Assembly (NCBI GenBank): GCA_947475525.1 | Contig: CANJMI010000009.1 | Span: 62,001-126,000, forward strand | Length of the DNA stretch: 64,000 nucleotides | Direction of reading: 5' to 3' | Source of the DNA: Polyangiaceae bacterium | GTDB taxonomy: Bacteria; Myxococcota_A; Polyangia; Polyangiales; Polyangiaceae | Shown here: positions 1 through 8,841 of the stretch, in pieces | How positions within the stretch are numbered: the first letter of the stretch is position 1 | How the letters are laid out: each line of letters starts with the position of its first letter | Translations under genes and position numbers: made by a program | Notes under the pieces: generated by a model | Database searches by the model: none | Told to the model about the DNA's origin: nothing | What the model saw: the letters and a program-made list of their open reading frames with translations, nothing else

Positions 1-1189
1 CAAGGAGAAATTCGGTCCCGAGGTGTGCACCGAAACCGACTTGGGTGGAGTCCTCCGTCTGCTCGAGGAGCACGGGGAGCGTGCCGTCGCTGTCGGTGTG
101 ACTCCGCGTGAGGAACACCCGCGGGCCGGCCGCGACGTACGGCACGAATTTTCCGGGGCCGACCGACGGCAGCATCGTTGCACGGTAGTAGAGGCTCGGC
201 TGGATTGTCAGCTGCTGCTGCACGAGCTGCCACGTATAGCCGCCTCCCGCCACTCGCGGGTCGGTCTCGCCTTGGGACGTAGCAGGCTGCGCGTAGCCGA
301 CATCGACGATAAGTCCGAAGGCTCGGCGGAGGAACGGAAGCACGTAGCCAAGCTCAACTACGCCCGTTGCGTTCGGCTGCAACCCGTTGACCGACACGAG
401 GGCGCCCGCCTTCAAGCCGACAACCAGCGCGCCGCGATCGTTCGGATCCGCAAGCTCTTCGGCCGGTGGCGGAGGCTCGATCGGCGGCTCATCCTTGGGC
501 GGCTCGACCTCCTTTACGGTCGGCGCTGCCGTCTTCTTTGGAACGAGCACCGGTAGAACGACAGGCACCTTGGCGCCCGCCGCGACGTTCACCGAAGTTT
601 CGCTGTCGCCGTTCGCGGTTGCATAGGCGACCTTCACGCTCCCGGGCTTGACGGCGACCCACCGTCCGACGAGCGCGAGATCGCACTCGTCGCCGCCAAT
701 CGTGAGGGTGCCGTCACTTGCCCCTGGCGGCAGCGCGACGTTCACCAACCCGAGTGTTTTCTCGAGTACTTTGAGATCGTCACGGGTACTCTCGGTCGTC
801 GCCGTGTACTTCGGATTCACTGCCGTCTGCGCCTGAGCCTCCTCGTTGGCCGCTTGCGCCTCCCTGTGCGCCTCGAGGTTGCGGCCGAGCTTCATGAGCA
901 CGCGCGCAAGCATCATGCGGGAGTTTGGGCTGCCCACGGCTGCGTACGATGCGCGGAACTTAAGCTGTGCCTCTTCCAATTGGCCGCTCGCGAATGCCTT
1001 GTTTGCGGCGAGATAGTCGGCTTTAGCGCTGTTCTTTTGAGCGTCTGTCGCCTTGTCGGGCGTGGGCCCAGGGGTGACGAGCGCACTTGCGCGCGCGCCG
1101 TCGGAGGGGTTCGTAGCGAGGGCCGGTGCAGCGCAAAAAAGTAGCGCCGACGCGAAGGCGATGGGGGTGTTGATCTTCATCCGGGTCAT
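1..1189 (-). CDS. TPR / PEGA-like protein with C-terminal outer-membrane beta-barrel (3' end cut by window edge)
   Basis: The gene reads leftward off the window, so about 396 residues are visible and the C-terminus is missing. The start chosen is ATG at 1189 (MTRMKIN); ATG 1180 is an in-frame alternative. A signal peptide ends near ALA-TNP. Residues about 55-120 form a TPR-like helical region (KADYLAANKAFASGQLEEA). Residues about 145-215 are beta-rich and PEGA-like. A Pro/Glu-rich linker follows, and from about 250 onward Gly- and aromatic-rich alternating strands look like a small outer-membrane barrel (GLKAGALVSVNG). The start lies 10 bases after the stop of the IPT-Kelch lipoprotein gene, so the two are probably co-transcribed and may form one envelope unit. 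The exact function is unknown. Confidence 0.75.
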   Translation of the reverse strand, partial: MTRMKINTPIAFASALLFCAAPALATNPSDGARASALVTPGPTPDKATDAQKNSAKADYLAANKAFASGQLEEAQLKFRASYAAVGSPNSRMMLARVLMKLGRNLEAHREAQAANEEAQAQTAVNPKYTATTESTRDDLKVLEKTLGLVNVALPPGASDGTLTIGGDECDLALVGRWVAVKPGSVKVAYATANGDSETSVNVAAGAKVPVVLPVLVPKKTAAPTVKEVEPPKDEPPIEPPPPAEELADPNDRGALVVGLKAGALVSVNGLQPNATGVVELGYVLPFLRRAFGLIVDVGYAQPATSQGETDPRVAGGGYTWQLVQQQLTIQPSLYYRATMLPSVGPGKFVPYVAAGPRVFLTRSHTDSDGTLPVLLEQTEDSTQVGFGAHLGTEFLL

Positions 1190-1199
1190 CCGTTCTTTC

Positions 1200-4100
1200 T
1201 CACCACACGACGGATTCGGTGGTCTTCGTCGCCGGCATGTTGGGCGTTTGACCACCGATAAAGAACGCGAACGCGCTCTGCACGGAGCTGCCCATGAACG
1301 CACGTGGGTTCAGCAAATTGAGCCCCGAATTCCAACTGTTATTCGCTAGGTTACCGTTCGTGTCGACGATGGGCGCGCTCACGCCCTTGTTGCCGATCGA
1401 TAGGGCCACGCCCTGCTGTCCGCCGAAAGCGAACAACTGCTGCGCGGCAGCAAGCACCCCCGCCCCCGTGATGCCGCCGCCCGTCAGCGACTGGGTCGTG
1501 GTGAAGCTGCCGATATCACCGCCCGCCGCGACCTTCGCCCGCACGACGGTTTGCACCTGGGCTCCCGTATTGTTCAGGCCGCCTCCCGCATAGATGAAAT
1601 TGGTCGTGGGTCCGACGTCGGTGCGGACGGAGCGATCGACGAGCCACGTCATGTGATTCATCCGCGCCGTGCTGGTGTTGGCGCCCAGGGTCCACGCGTT
1701 CGCGACCGTCTCGTGTCCGCACGTGTCCACGGTGATCGGCAGGAACTGATACGTGGCGAGCACCGCCGACGTGTTTCGTCCGAACATCGCGTAGAGGTAG
1801 CGTTTGGTCAGCGGCGTCGCGGGATCGACCCCAATCACCGCCGAGACGCCGTTGCGCTCGAAACCGTTACCGAGGTTCGGCAAGGCGTGCCACCTGCCCG
1901 TCGATCCGAGGACGAGCGGCGTCTTCGTCTGATCCGCAGTCTCACCCTTGTCGAGGTAGGAGAGTTTATCACCATCGACAACGGCGATCTCCTGCTCGGT
2001 GCCGGAGCCGGAGCCGGCTGTAGGCGTACGGTACACGTGGTATTTGTCGATATTCGGAAGTGGGTTGCCTTCGCACGTCACGGGCGCCTTCCAGAAGATC
2101 GTGATGCCGAGCTTCGAGTCGCTCGGGACCTTGATGATCAACGGGTCACTAGCGAGACCTTGGCCGCCGGGGTTGTGCGGATCGGTGTCCTTGAACTCGG
2201 CCGCGACGCGGTAGATCCACTCGCCGGCGAGCACACCCGAGACGCCGAGCGAATCGTAGGTGAAGTCGACATCCACAATCACGGGCGCTTCGAGCGGATC
2301 GAGTACCTGGGCACGCTCCGCACTCTGAAGCGCATTCGCATTGCCGTTCGAAGTTCCGCCGACGACGTAAACGTAACGCGAGGTCTGCGCGGTGCCGAAG
2401 AACGCACGTTTTTGCGCGAGGCCGTTTCGCTGGAGCGACCAGGTTTTCCCCATCGTTCCGTAAAGATCGACAGGGACAAACTCGACGTCGGTGCGGGTAT
2501 TCGCAGCCGTGCCATCGTCCCCTGCGATGGCGTAAAGAAACCGCGCCGTCGCCGTGGGCTTCGCGGCTGCGCTGCCGAGGCCGCGCCGCGCAATCAGCAT
2601 GTCGGTGCCGGCGGTTGGCGTCTCGATGTTGAGCGACGAGTTCGTGACGCCGATAGCCGAGTAGTCACCAAAGGTATTGTCCACGTTGGTGACCCGCAGA
2701 ATGCAAACGAAGCCGCCCCCCAGCGCCCCGCCGTCGATTCCGGCGACGAGCGTGCACGCCTTGCCAGCCATATTGCAGGACGGCATCCCGGAGATCACCG
2801 TCGGTGCGGCGACGGGCTGTTTCGATGCGTTGACGCAGGACGCCGTGACTTTGGCATTCGCCCGGAAGTCATCGCCCTGAAGCTCGACGGGCTGGTTCGC
2901 CTGCGCGGTGATTGAGGGTGGCACCGCGTTGATGATCACGGGTGGCGGCGCTGTTACCGACGCGTAGCCGTCGTAGAGAATGCCAACTTCGGCCGTGGGT
3001 TCAGGATTCACGACGAGAACGTCATAGAGCCCGGCGGGTGTGCCCGCTGGGACGACCGCAGTAAGCTGATTTGCATCAAGAAACGACGTCGAGCCGAGCA
3101 AAATCGACTTCGCGTCGGCCGGCGGGTTCGTCGATTTCGCGGGGTTCAGGTAGACGCGCGGCGTGGCGATGAAATTCGCTTTCGACGTCACAGAATTGCG
3201 CAAGAGCGCTATCGCCGTGTTCGTCGCTACGGCCCCGAACCCGGGCGTTACCGAGAGGATCGAGAGGTCCTCCTTGTCCGTGACGGTAATGCCGTTTTGC
3301 AACATCGTGGGGGCGCACGTCGAGCCGTCTTTAAGGTAAACGTCGTAGAGCCCGGCTGGTGTGCCCTTCGGCACGATCACTTGCAGCCGCTTCGGGAACG
3401 CGGGATCGATTGGGAGCGCGACCATGTCGATCTGCGGCGCCATCATTCCGGCAGGGATGATCCACGCCGCGGGAGTCGGGAGAGGTTCGCTCAGCTTGGT
3501 CGCATACAGGGTCACGCGGGTGTTGATCTGATTCGGCACGACGAACGGATCCGCGAGGAAAAGCTTCGGTCCGACCTCGACGTTGAGTGTCGGTAAAGGG
3601 CCTGTGGCCACGCAACCGCCCGAGTTCGTCACCTTGACCGTATAGATGACGCCCGGTGTCGTGCCGGAGCCGAACTGAACCTCGAGTTGGGTGCCGGGTT
3701 TGTTGTTCGCCGGATCGCAATCGAGGCACTGCACCGCGGCCGCGGCGATCGTCACGCCGTTGTCGCTTGGTACGAGCTCGACCGTAGGCGCGTTCATCTT
3801 CGAGTCGACCCAGAAGCCTGAGCCCGTGACGGTGACCGAGCCGCCGCCGCTGCATATTTTCGTCGGTGCGATGGACGTGACGGTGGGTACGGGGGCTACG
3901 GACAGAGCGTTCGCGGCCACCGCGCTGCACGCGACAGGCTCGGGATTTTTTACGCCAACTTCGTACTCCCCGAAGATCGCCGACTTCGAAAAAGTGACAA
4001 CGAGCTGGTTGCAGGTCTGGACGTCAGGAAATGCCGGGGCGAGTACCGTACAATCCATCGGCGCGCCGACGAGCGCCGCGGGCATGCCGCCGATCGTCAC

Positions 4101-5009
4101 GGTCGTCACCTTGCCGTCGAACGCCAGGAATCCCTCGCCTTCGATGGTGAACGTCTTATCGACGCCGTCGTCACAGAATGCACTTGGGATGAGGTCCAGC
4201 ACCTTCGGCGGCGGGACGATGGCAAGGTCGAGTGTGCTCGACGCGGAGCAGCCCACCGGCCCCGGGTTCGTGACGCCGACCTTGTACACACCGACCGGGA
4301 GCGAGTCCTTGGGGAGCGTGAACGTAAGCGAGGTGCAGAGCTCGAGTTTGTTGCCGATGCTGGCGACAACGGGCGTGCAGCCGTCCATCGCTGTCACCTC
4401 GAAGGCCGTGTCACCTACGCGGAGCGTGGGGCTGATGCCATCGACGCGAGCGAACCAATTGCCCTTGATGGTGCGGGTCTGCTCGGACTCGGCCAAACAC
4501 GCGAGCGCATTCAACTTCGCATCGAACTCTTGCACCTCGGGGGCAGGGACAATCGCGAGCGCGCGTGCCCATGTGGCGACGGTCGTGTTGTCGGGGTTCG
4601 TGACTCTGACGTCATAGATTCCGGGGCCGAGCAGTCCTTTCGCGAGGTCGATTTTGAGGAGCGTCTCGCTCTCGAAGTGAACGGCGCTCGTCGCGGGATT
4701 GGCTGGATCATCCTCAATAACGAAGCTCTCGGTGGCCGGCGCAGCCCCTTCGAAATTCGCGGCGGCGAAGACCTCGACCTTCGGGAGAACCAGCACCGTG
4801 TTGCCTTCGAGCGTCTTGGTCGGCAGCGGCGCGAAGCCACTACCGTGAAGCTCGAGCGTTTGGGGCAGCAGATCTTCGCAAAACAGGTCGGGCTGCAGCT
4901 CGCCGGCGAGCAGGGCCGGACTGACGATGGTCTCGGAGCACGCTCCAAGAACGAACGCCCAAACGAGGATGACCGAGGCAAGTTTGGGAGAAAGACGAAG
5001 GAAGTTCAT
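1200..5009 (-). CDS. large IPT/TIG-repeat and Kelch-like surface lipoprotein
   Basis: This encodes 1269 residues. The start at 5009 gives an N-terminus with a lipobox (VLGAC, Cys24), so the protein is predicted to be a lipoprotein anchored in the outer membrane or exposed on the surface. About seven immunoglobulin-like IPT/TIG modules follow, recognisable by repeats such as LELHGSGF, FTIEGEGF, VTVTGSGF and VELQGDDF, each followed by a 'GVYKVGVTNPGP'-type strand. The last 450 residues contain Kelch-like strands (YVYVVGGTSNGNAN, NFIYAGGGL, AFAFFIGGQ) interrupted by a fibronectin-III-like segment. IPT and Kelch folds usually mediate adhesion or recognition, and no catalytic motif is visible. The gene is followed after 10 bases by the TPR/beta-barrel gene. 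The role is inferred to be a surface adhesin or recognition protein. Confidence 0.8.
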   Translation of the reverse strand: MNFLRLSPKLASVILVWAFVLGACSETIVSPALLAGELQPDLFCEDLLPQTLELHGSGFAPLPTKTLEGNTVLVLPKVEVFAAANFEGAAPATESFVIEDDPANPATSAVHFESETLLKIDLAKGLLGPGIYDVRVTNPDNTTVATWARALAIVPAPEVQEFDAKLNALACLAESEQTRTIKGNWFARVDGISPTLRVGDTAFEVTAMDGCTPVVASIGNKLELCTSLTFTLPKDSLPVGVYKVGVTNPGPVGCSASSTLDLAIVPPPKVLDLIPSAFCDDGVDKTFTIEGEGFLAFDGKVTTVTIGGMPAALVGAPMDCTVLAPAFPDVQTCNQLVVTFSKSAIFGEYEVGVKNPEPVACSAVAANALSVAPVPTVTSIAPTKICSGGGSVTVTGSGFWVDSKMNAPTVELVPSDNGVTIAAAAVQCLDCDPANNKPGTQLEVQFGSGTTPGVIYTVKVTNSGGCVATGPLPTLNVEVGPKLFLADPFVVPNQINTRVTLYATKLSEPLPTPAAWIIPAGMMAPQIDMVALPIDPAFPKRLQVIVPKGTPAGLYDVYLKDGSTCAPTMLQNGITVTDKEDLSILSVTPGFGAVATNTAIALLRNSVTSKANFIATPRVYLNPAKSTNPPADAKSILLGSTSFLDANQLTAVVPAGTPAGLYDVLVVNPEPTAEVGILYDGYASVTAPPPVIINAVPPSITAQANQPVELQGDDFRANAKVTASCVNASKQPVAAPTVISGMPSCNMAGKACTLVAGIDGGALGGGFVCILRVTNVDNTFGDYSAIGVTNSSLNIETPTAGTDMLIARRGLGSAAAKPTATARFLYAIAGDDGTAANTRTDVEFVPVDLYGTMGKTWSLQRNGLAQKRAFFGTAQTSRYVYVVGGTSNGNANALQSAERAQVLDPLEAPVIVDVDFTYDSLGVSGVLAGEWIYRVAAEFKDTDPHNPGGQGLASDPLIIKVPSDSKLGITIFWKAPVTCEGNPLPNIDKYHVYRTPTAGSGSGTEQEIAVVDGDKLSYLDKGETADQTKTPLVLGSTGRWHALPNLGNGFERNGVSAVIGVDPATPLTKRYLYAMFGRNTSAVLATYQFLPITVDTCGHETVANAWTLGANTSTARMNHMTWLVDRSVRTDVGPTTNFIYAGGGLNNTGAQVQTVVRAKVAAGGDIGSFTTTQSLTGGGITGAGVLAAAQQLFAFGGQQGVALSIGNKGVSAPIVDTNGNLANNSWNSGLNLLNPRAFMGSSVQSAFAFFIGGQTPNMPATKTTESVVW

Positions 5010-5215
5010 GATGCTCTTGGGACAAGCTATCGCTTTTGGCCAAACACGCGAGGAACAAATTGCCGTGGCTGCCGGCGACATCCTGACAGCACGCGAACTT
5101 CACTCACGGCGGATGGGTGCGGTGGCTCCTCGAGTGGTGTGTTCGGCGGGTCTGCACCGTGCGGGTCTGCAAGTGTGCCGTTCGGTTAAGTCACCTACTG
5201 AAGCACGGCTCCCGT

Positions 5216-6928
5216 TCATTCGAACCAGCCGTGCAGGAACGCGCGGCCGGTTGTTCGCTCGTGGAACACCCAGGCCTCGGCATGTTCGGAGCGCACACCC
5301 GAGAGCCCCGACTGGAGCTGCACGCGAGCGTAGTCACGGGAGATGGGTTGCACACTCCACCACTCGACGCCTTCGAGGCGCGACGAGAGGCGGAGGTGCT
5401 TGATAAGGTAAACGACGCGGTCGGCGGCGAGGAGCGCGCCGGGACGAAGGCTTCCGATGCAGACGGGCTCCTGCAACATGCGCGTCGGCTCGCGTAGCAC
5501 GAAGAGCGTAGGCGTCTCATCGGAGCTGACCGGCGTCGTTTCGGCGGGGTTGTTCGGCATAGGCTTCGTTCGCTTTCGCGAGGATGTGTTCGGCGGAGCC
5601 GCTGTCGAAGCGAACGTCACGGGTACGCACACCGAACGTGCTTCGGGGCGATGGCTGTCCCGCACCTCGAGCACGCCAACGCGCTCGCGACCAACGGCTG
5701 CACACAATTGCGCGAGCAAGGTTGGTAGAGCATCGGGGTTTGCGGCGGAGAGGTTCGAGAGATCGAGCTGCGCTTCGGCGCGCCGCGTGAGGGCGTCCAA
5801 AATCAGCGAAACGCCGCCGATTGGGGCGGTGAGCTCGAGTTTTTCGACGCGTGTCTGGATGGCTCGGAGCAGATCATCCTCGCGTGCGAGCGCCACCGGA
5901 AGTCCGAGATCGATGCTGAACAGCGGGGGAACAATGCGCCCTTCGCGTGCTGCGAGCGATAGCGCCGCGCGATCGTGAACGAGCTCGAGCACCGCCTTGC
6001 CGCTGGCCTCACCGCGAGCGCCGAGCCTTGCCGATGCGCGCGCGACCATGCCGCGCACGACGAAGAGCAGCGGCTGGTGGTTCGTGAGGGGCTCCTCAAA
6101 ACCGACGTGTTCCACCACGCGGCGTTCGGGTTCGTAGGGGCGCAGTGGCATGTCGTCGCGTCCGGCGATGAGCTCGAGCACGTCTCTTGCGTGGGTTCCG
6201 AGCCTGTGTGCGAGGCGGCTGCGCTCGACCGTCGCGAGGTCGCCTACGGTCCAGAGTCCGACCTCGGCGAGCCAGGAGACGATCCGGCTTTCGAGCGGCA
6301 AGCTCGCGAGTGGGAGCTTCGCTATCGCTTCGGCCGATTGTCCAGGTGGAGCCACCGACTCGACGTCTCCCCAGCGGGCGAGGGCTTGCGCGAGCCGTGG
6401 CCCATCGGCGATCGCCACGCGTGCGTGATGGCCGAGTTCAGCCGTGCGAGCGCGCAATTCGGCGCAGAGAATCTCTTCGCCGCCGAGCCGTTCAGAACAG
6501 CCGGTGATGTCGAGCCACACTGTGTCGTGAGGTCCTGCGGCGGCTCCCGCGGGGTAGCGTACGAACGGCTCGGGCGACTCGTGTTCGAGCTCGAGTGCGA
6601 CCAGTGGAGTCACCGCCATCGCGACTTCGGCGAGTCCCGCGAGGGCATCGTGGAGTGCGCTCCTTGGCACATGCACAATGGCGAGTCGGGCGACGTACGC
6701 CGCGGCCTCGGCTGCGGTCTGTCCGGGCCGCGCACCGCATTGCCACGCGAGCCTATTGACGGCGTCGAGTCGGGAGTCGCCGTCAGTTTCACGCGCGGCA
6801 TCCTCCGCATCGATGATGACGGCGAGCGGCCCATCGTTTGGCGGGCGCGCTCTTTGTGCGAGTTCGACCGCGAGCCTATCGGTGACGAGCGCTGCGACGC
6901 GCCTCTGCAACGTGTGTCGGCCTGTCAC
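5216..6928 (-). CDS. imuB: ImuB, Y-family polymerase-like mutasome protein
   Basis: This 570-residue protein has the Y-family polymerase-like body of ImuB, including the VWLDITGCSERLGGE motif near residues 155-170, the helix-hairpin-helix-like region VGLWTVGDLATVE, and the typical C-terminal ending RDYARVQL...FLHGWFE. ImuB proteins lack the full catalytic acidic set of DinB and act as an adaptor linking ImuA and DnaE2 to the beta clamp in DNA-damage-induced mutagenesis. No dnaE2 is in the window. The start is GTG 6928, which overlaps the imuA stop in a GTGA arrangement and implies translational coupling. Expression should follow the LexA-box promoter upstream of imuA. Confidence 0.9.
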   Translation of the reverse strand: MTGRHTLQRRVAALVTDRLAVELAQRARPPNDGPLAVIIDAEDAARETDGDSRLDAVNRLAWQCGARPGQTAAEAAAYVARLAIVHVPRSALHDALAGLAEVAMAVTPLVALELEHESPEPFVRYPAGAAAGPHDTVWLDITGCSERLGGEEILCAELRARTAELGHHARVAIADGPRLAQALARWGDVESVAPPGQSAEAIAKLPLASLPLESRIVSWLAEVGLWTVGDLATVERSRLAHRLGTHARDVLELIAGRDDMPLRPYEPERRVVEHVGFEEPLTNHQPLLFVVRGMVARASARLGARGEASGKAVLELVHDRAALSLAAREGRIVPPLFSIDLGLPVALAREDDLLRAIQTRVEKLELTAPIGGVSLILDALTRRAEAQLDLSNLSAANPDALPTLLAQLCAAVGRERVGVLEVRDSHRPEARSVCVPVTFASTAAPPNTSSRKRTKPMPNNPAETTPVSSDETPTLFVLREPTRMLQEPVCIGSLRPGALLAADRVVYLIKHLRLSSRLEGVEWWSVQPISRDYARVQLQSGLSGVRSEHAEAWVFHERTTGRAFLHGWFE

Positions 6929-7617
6929 AAAGACGCGCGCTTCGAGCCGACGGCGGACGCGCCTCTTGGGGGTGGGGCACGGTGGGCGAGCGAGACGAAA
7001 CGCGCTCCACCTTCGATGCCTCGTCGATCTTTGACGACGCGCAGGCTCAACCGCGAGCTGTCGGGCCGCGTGACCTCGATTCGCATCGCGACAGGCAGCG
7101 GTGCGCTCTTCGCGACGTGCTCGTCACTCAGCAAAATGACGGTGGTGTCGCTCGACTCGCAGGCGAGGGCGAGGCGCCGCACCGCGATGTCCCAGCGCGT
7201 TCGTTTCGCTGTTACGCTGGCTCCCGGCACGCCCGCGCGGTCGAGGACCAGGACCGAGAAGAGTCGGCTCGCTGCCATGCATACGGCGATCTTCGCGAGC
7301 TCTTCCGCATCGGGTCGCACGACGAGGAGCCGCGTGAGCTCGACCCCCGCTTCGACGACGGCGGGCGCGTAGAGTGAACCTGTTGCATCGATCCAGCCGC
7401 ACCAGCGCGAGTCTCCGTCGTGCGAGAGCGCCCGCGAGATCCGTTGGGCCGTGGCGCAAGCGATGAGGGCGAGCTGCGTGGTCCGCGCCAGACCCGAGGG
7501 GGCTGTCAGCTCGACGACGCTGCCGCGTGGCAGCTCGAGCCCTGCGAGAAGAGGCAAAGCCGGGCCGTGCTTCGCGACGCTGGGGGAGGTGAGGAGTCCG
7601 AGGGAAAAAGCCGCCAT
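6925..7617 (-). CDS. imuA: ImuA, RecA-like mutasome protein
   Basis: The product has 230 residues and the degenerate RecA-like fold of ImuA. It opens with a GLELPRGSVVELTAPSGLARTT segment in the place of a Walker A loop, carries a hydrophobic LFSVLVLDRAG strand in the Walker B position, and ends in a basic tail. ImuA works with ImuB and DnaE2 in SOS-induced translesion synthesis and mutagenesis. The ATG at 7617 lies only 8 bases downstream of a good -10 element, with a LexA-type palindrome filling the promoter spacer, so the gene should be directly SOS-controlled and its mRNA nearly leaderless. imuB overlaps its 3' end, and prfB is divergent, 101 bases away. Confidence 0.87.
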   Translation of the reverse strand: MAAFSLGLLTSPSVAKHGPALPLLAGLELPRGSVVELTAPSGLARTTQLALIACATAQRISRALSHDGDSRWCGWIDATGSLYAPAVVEAGVELTRLLVVRPDAEELAKIAVCMAASRLFSVLVLDRAGVPGASVTAKRTRWDIAVRRLALACESSDTTVILLSDEHVAKSAPLPVAMRIEVTRPDSSRLSLRVVKDRRGIEGGARFVSLAHRAPPPRGASAVGSKRASL

Positions 7618-7625
7618 CGTTTCCC

Positions 7626-7655
7626 ACGGTAGCTGAACATACGTTCAGCCGTCAA
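7626..7655 (-). promoter_or_regulatory. imuA promoter
   Basis: Read on the minus strand, TTGACG (7650-7655) and TACCGT (7626-7631) are separated by exactly 18 bases, and the ATG of imuA follows after 8 bases. The whole 18-base spacer is the LexA-type palindrome. Predicted transcription would start one or two bases before the start codon. Confidence 0.6.
7632..7649. promoter_or_regulatory. LexA (SOS) operator of imuA-imuB
   Basis: This is a perfect inverted repeat, GCTGAAC-N4-GTTCAGC. It matches 16 of 17 positions of the Myxococcus xanthus LexA box as I remember it (CTRHAMRYBYGTTCAGS). It occupies the spacer of the imuA promoter, so bound LexA would block RNA polymerase. Confidence 0.8.
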
Positions 7656-7718
7656 GGTGGGGCGCGCCTCGCGGCATCTCTGGCGTTTCCCCAACGGATC
7701 GAATACGACGGCTTCGTC

Positions 7719-8841
7719 ATGTTAGCCGAAGCGCGCGAAAAGCTTGCCGATCTGAAGCGGCGATTCGATGTGCTGAGGAGGCATCTTTGACCTCGCTCAG
7801 CTTACGAAGACCCTCGATGATCTCACTGAACGAACCCTGACTCCGGGCTTCTGGGACGACCAGGCGAAGGCCCAAGTCATCCTTCGCAAGCGCGCCGACG
7901 TCGAGAGCAAGGTCACGCTGATCGAGAAGGTCGACAAGGACCTCACGGACGCCGGTGACTACCTCGACTTGGCCGTCGCCGAGAGCGACGAGGACGCCCT
8001 CTCCGACGCCGCCGCGCAAATCGATGCGCTCGCCGTTACCGTGCGCGATCTCGAGCTGAAGCGCATGCTCTCCGGACCGGCCGATCACGGCGACGCGATT
8101 CTCAGCATCAACCCGGGCGCTGGCGGAGTGGACGCGAAGGACTGGGCCGGCATGATGATGCGCATGTACCTCCGCTGGTGCGAGCGCAAAGGCTACAAAA
8201 CCGAAATCCTCGACTACCAGGACGCCGAGGAAGCGGGCATCGACTGCGTCACGATCGCGGTACAAGGTCCGAACGCGTACGGTTACCTGCGTGCCGAGTG
8301 TGGCGTTCATCGGCTCGTGCGCATGTCGCCTTTCAACGCGGACCACACGCGCCAGACTTCGTTCGCCGCGGTCGACGTGACGCCCGACACCGAGGACGAG
8401 ATCGACATCGAGGTCGCCGAGAAGGACATCGAAATAACGACGATGCGCGCCGGTGGAAAAGGCGGGCAGAACGTCAACAAGGTCGAGACGGCGGTACGCC
8501 TCCGCCATCATCCGACGGGCCTCAACATCGTGTGCCGCGCCGAGCGCAGCCAGCACCAGAACCGCGCCCTCGCAATGAAAATGCTGAAGGCGAAGCTCTA
8601 CCAGCTGGAGCTTCAGAAACGTCAGGACGCGGCTCAGGCCTACCAGGCCGGCAAGAGTGCGATCGATTTCGGAAGCCAGATCCGCAACTACGTCCTCGCT
8701 CCGTACCGTCTCGTCAAGGACGTCCGTTCGGGCGTTGAGACCGGAGCTGTCGACGCGGTGCTCGACGGCGATCTCGATGAGTTCATCGAAGGCTACTTGC
8801 TGAACGCATCGGCGGCCCCTGCGGGTGGAGAGTCGGAATGA
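7719..8841 (+). CDS. prfB: Peptide chain release factor 2 (programmed +1 frameshift)
   Basis: RF2 recognises UGA and UAA stop codons and triggers hydrolysis of peptidyl-tRNA on the ribosome. The first frame starts at ATG 7719 and meets an in-frame TGA at 7788-7790 after 23 codons. Reading continues in the +1 frame from GAC at 7789, giving about 373 residues in total. The recoded frame contains the stop-codon recognition tripeptide SPF ([10 protein letters not shown]) and the catalytic GGQ motif ([14 protein letters not shown]). The TGA is therefore a conserved autoregulatory frameshift and not a mutation. The gene overlaps lysS by the shared ATGA at 8838-8841, the classical prfB-lysS order. 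It is divergent from imuA. Confidence 0.93.
7776..7791 (+). other. prfB programmed +1 frameshift site
   Basis: A Shine-Dalgarno-like AGGAGG (7776-7781) is followed after three bases by the slippery CTT and then TGA C (CTTTGAC, 7785-7791). This is the arrangement known from bacterial RF2 genes. Low RF2 slows termination at TGA and lets the ribosome slip from CTT to TTT, so RF2 controls its own synthesis. Confidence 0.93.

Noticed and set aside
1551-2915. A 454-codon open frame on the plus strand, opposite the IPT-Kelch gene.
   Set aside because: It is a shadow of the codon bias of the true gene on the other strand: no start context and a residue mix rich in Arg, Gly and Val without motifs.
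5975-7372. A 465-codon plus-strand frame across imuB and imuA.
   Set aside because: It runs opposite two well-supported genes and encodes a low-complexity, motif-free sequence.
7788-7790. prfB as a pseudogene because of the early TGA.
   Set aside because: The TGA is part of the conserved RF2 frameshift signal and the downstream frame is intact.
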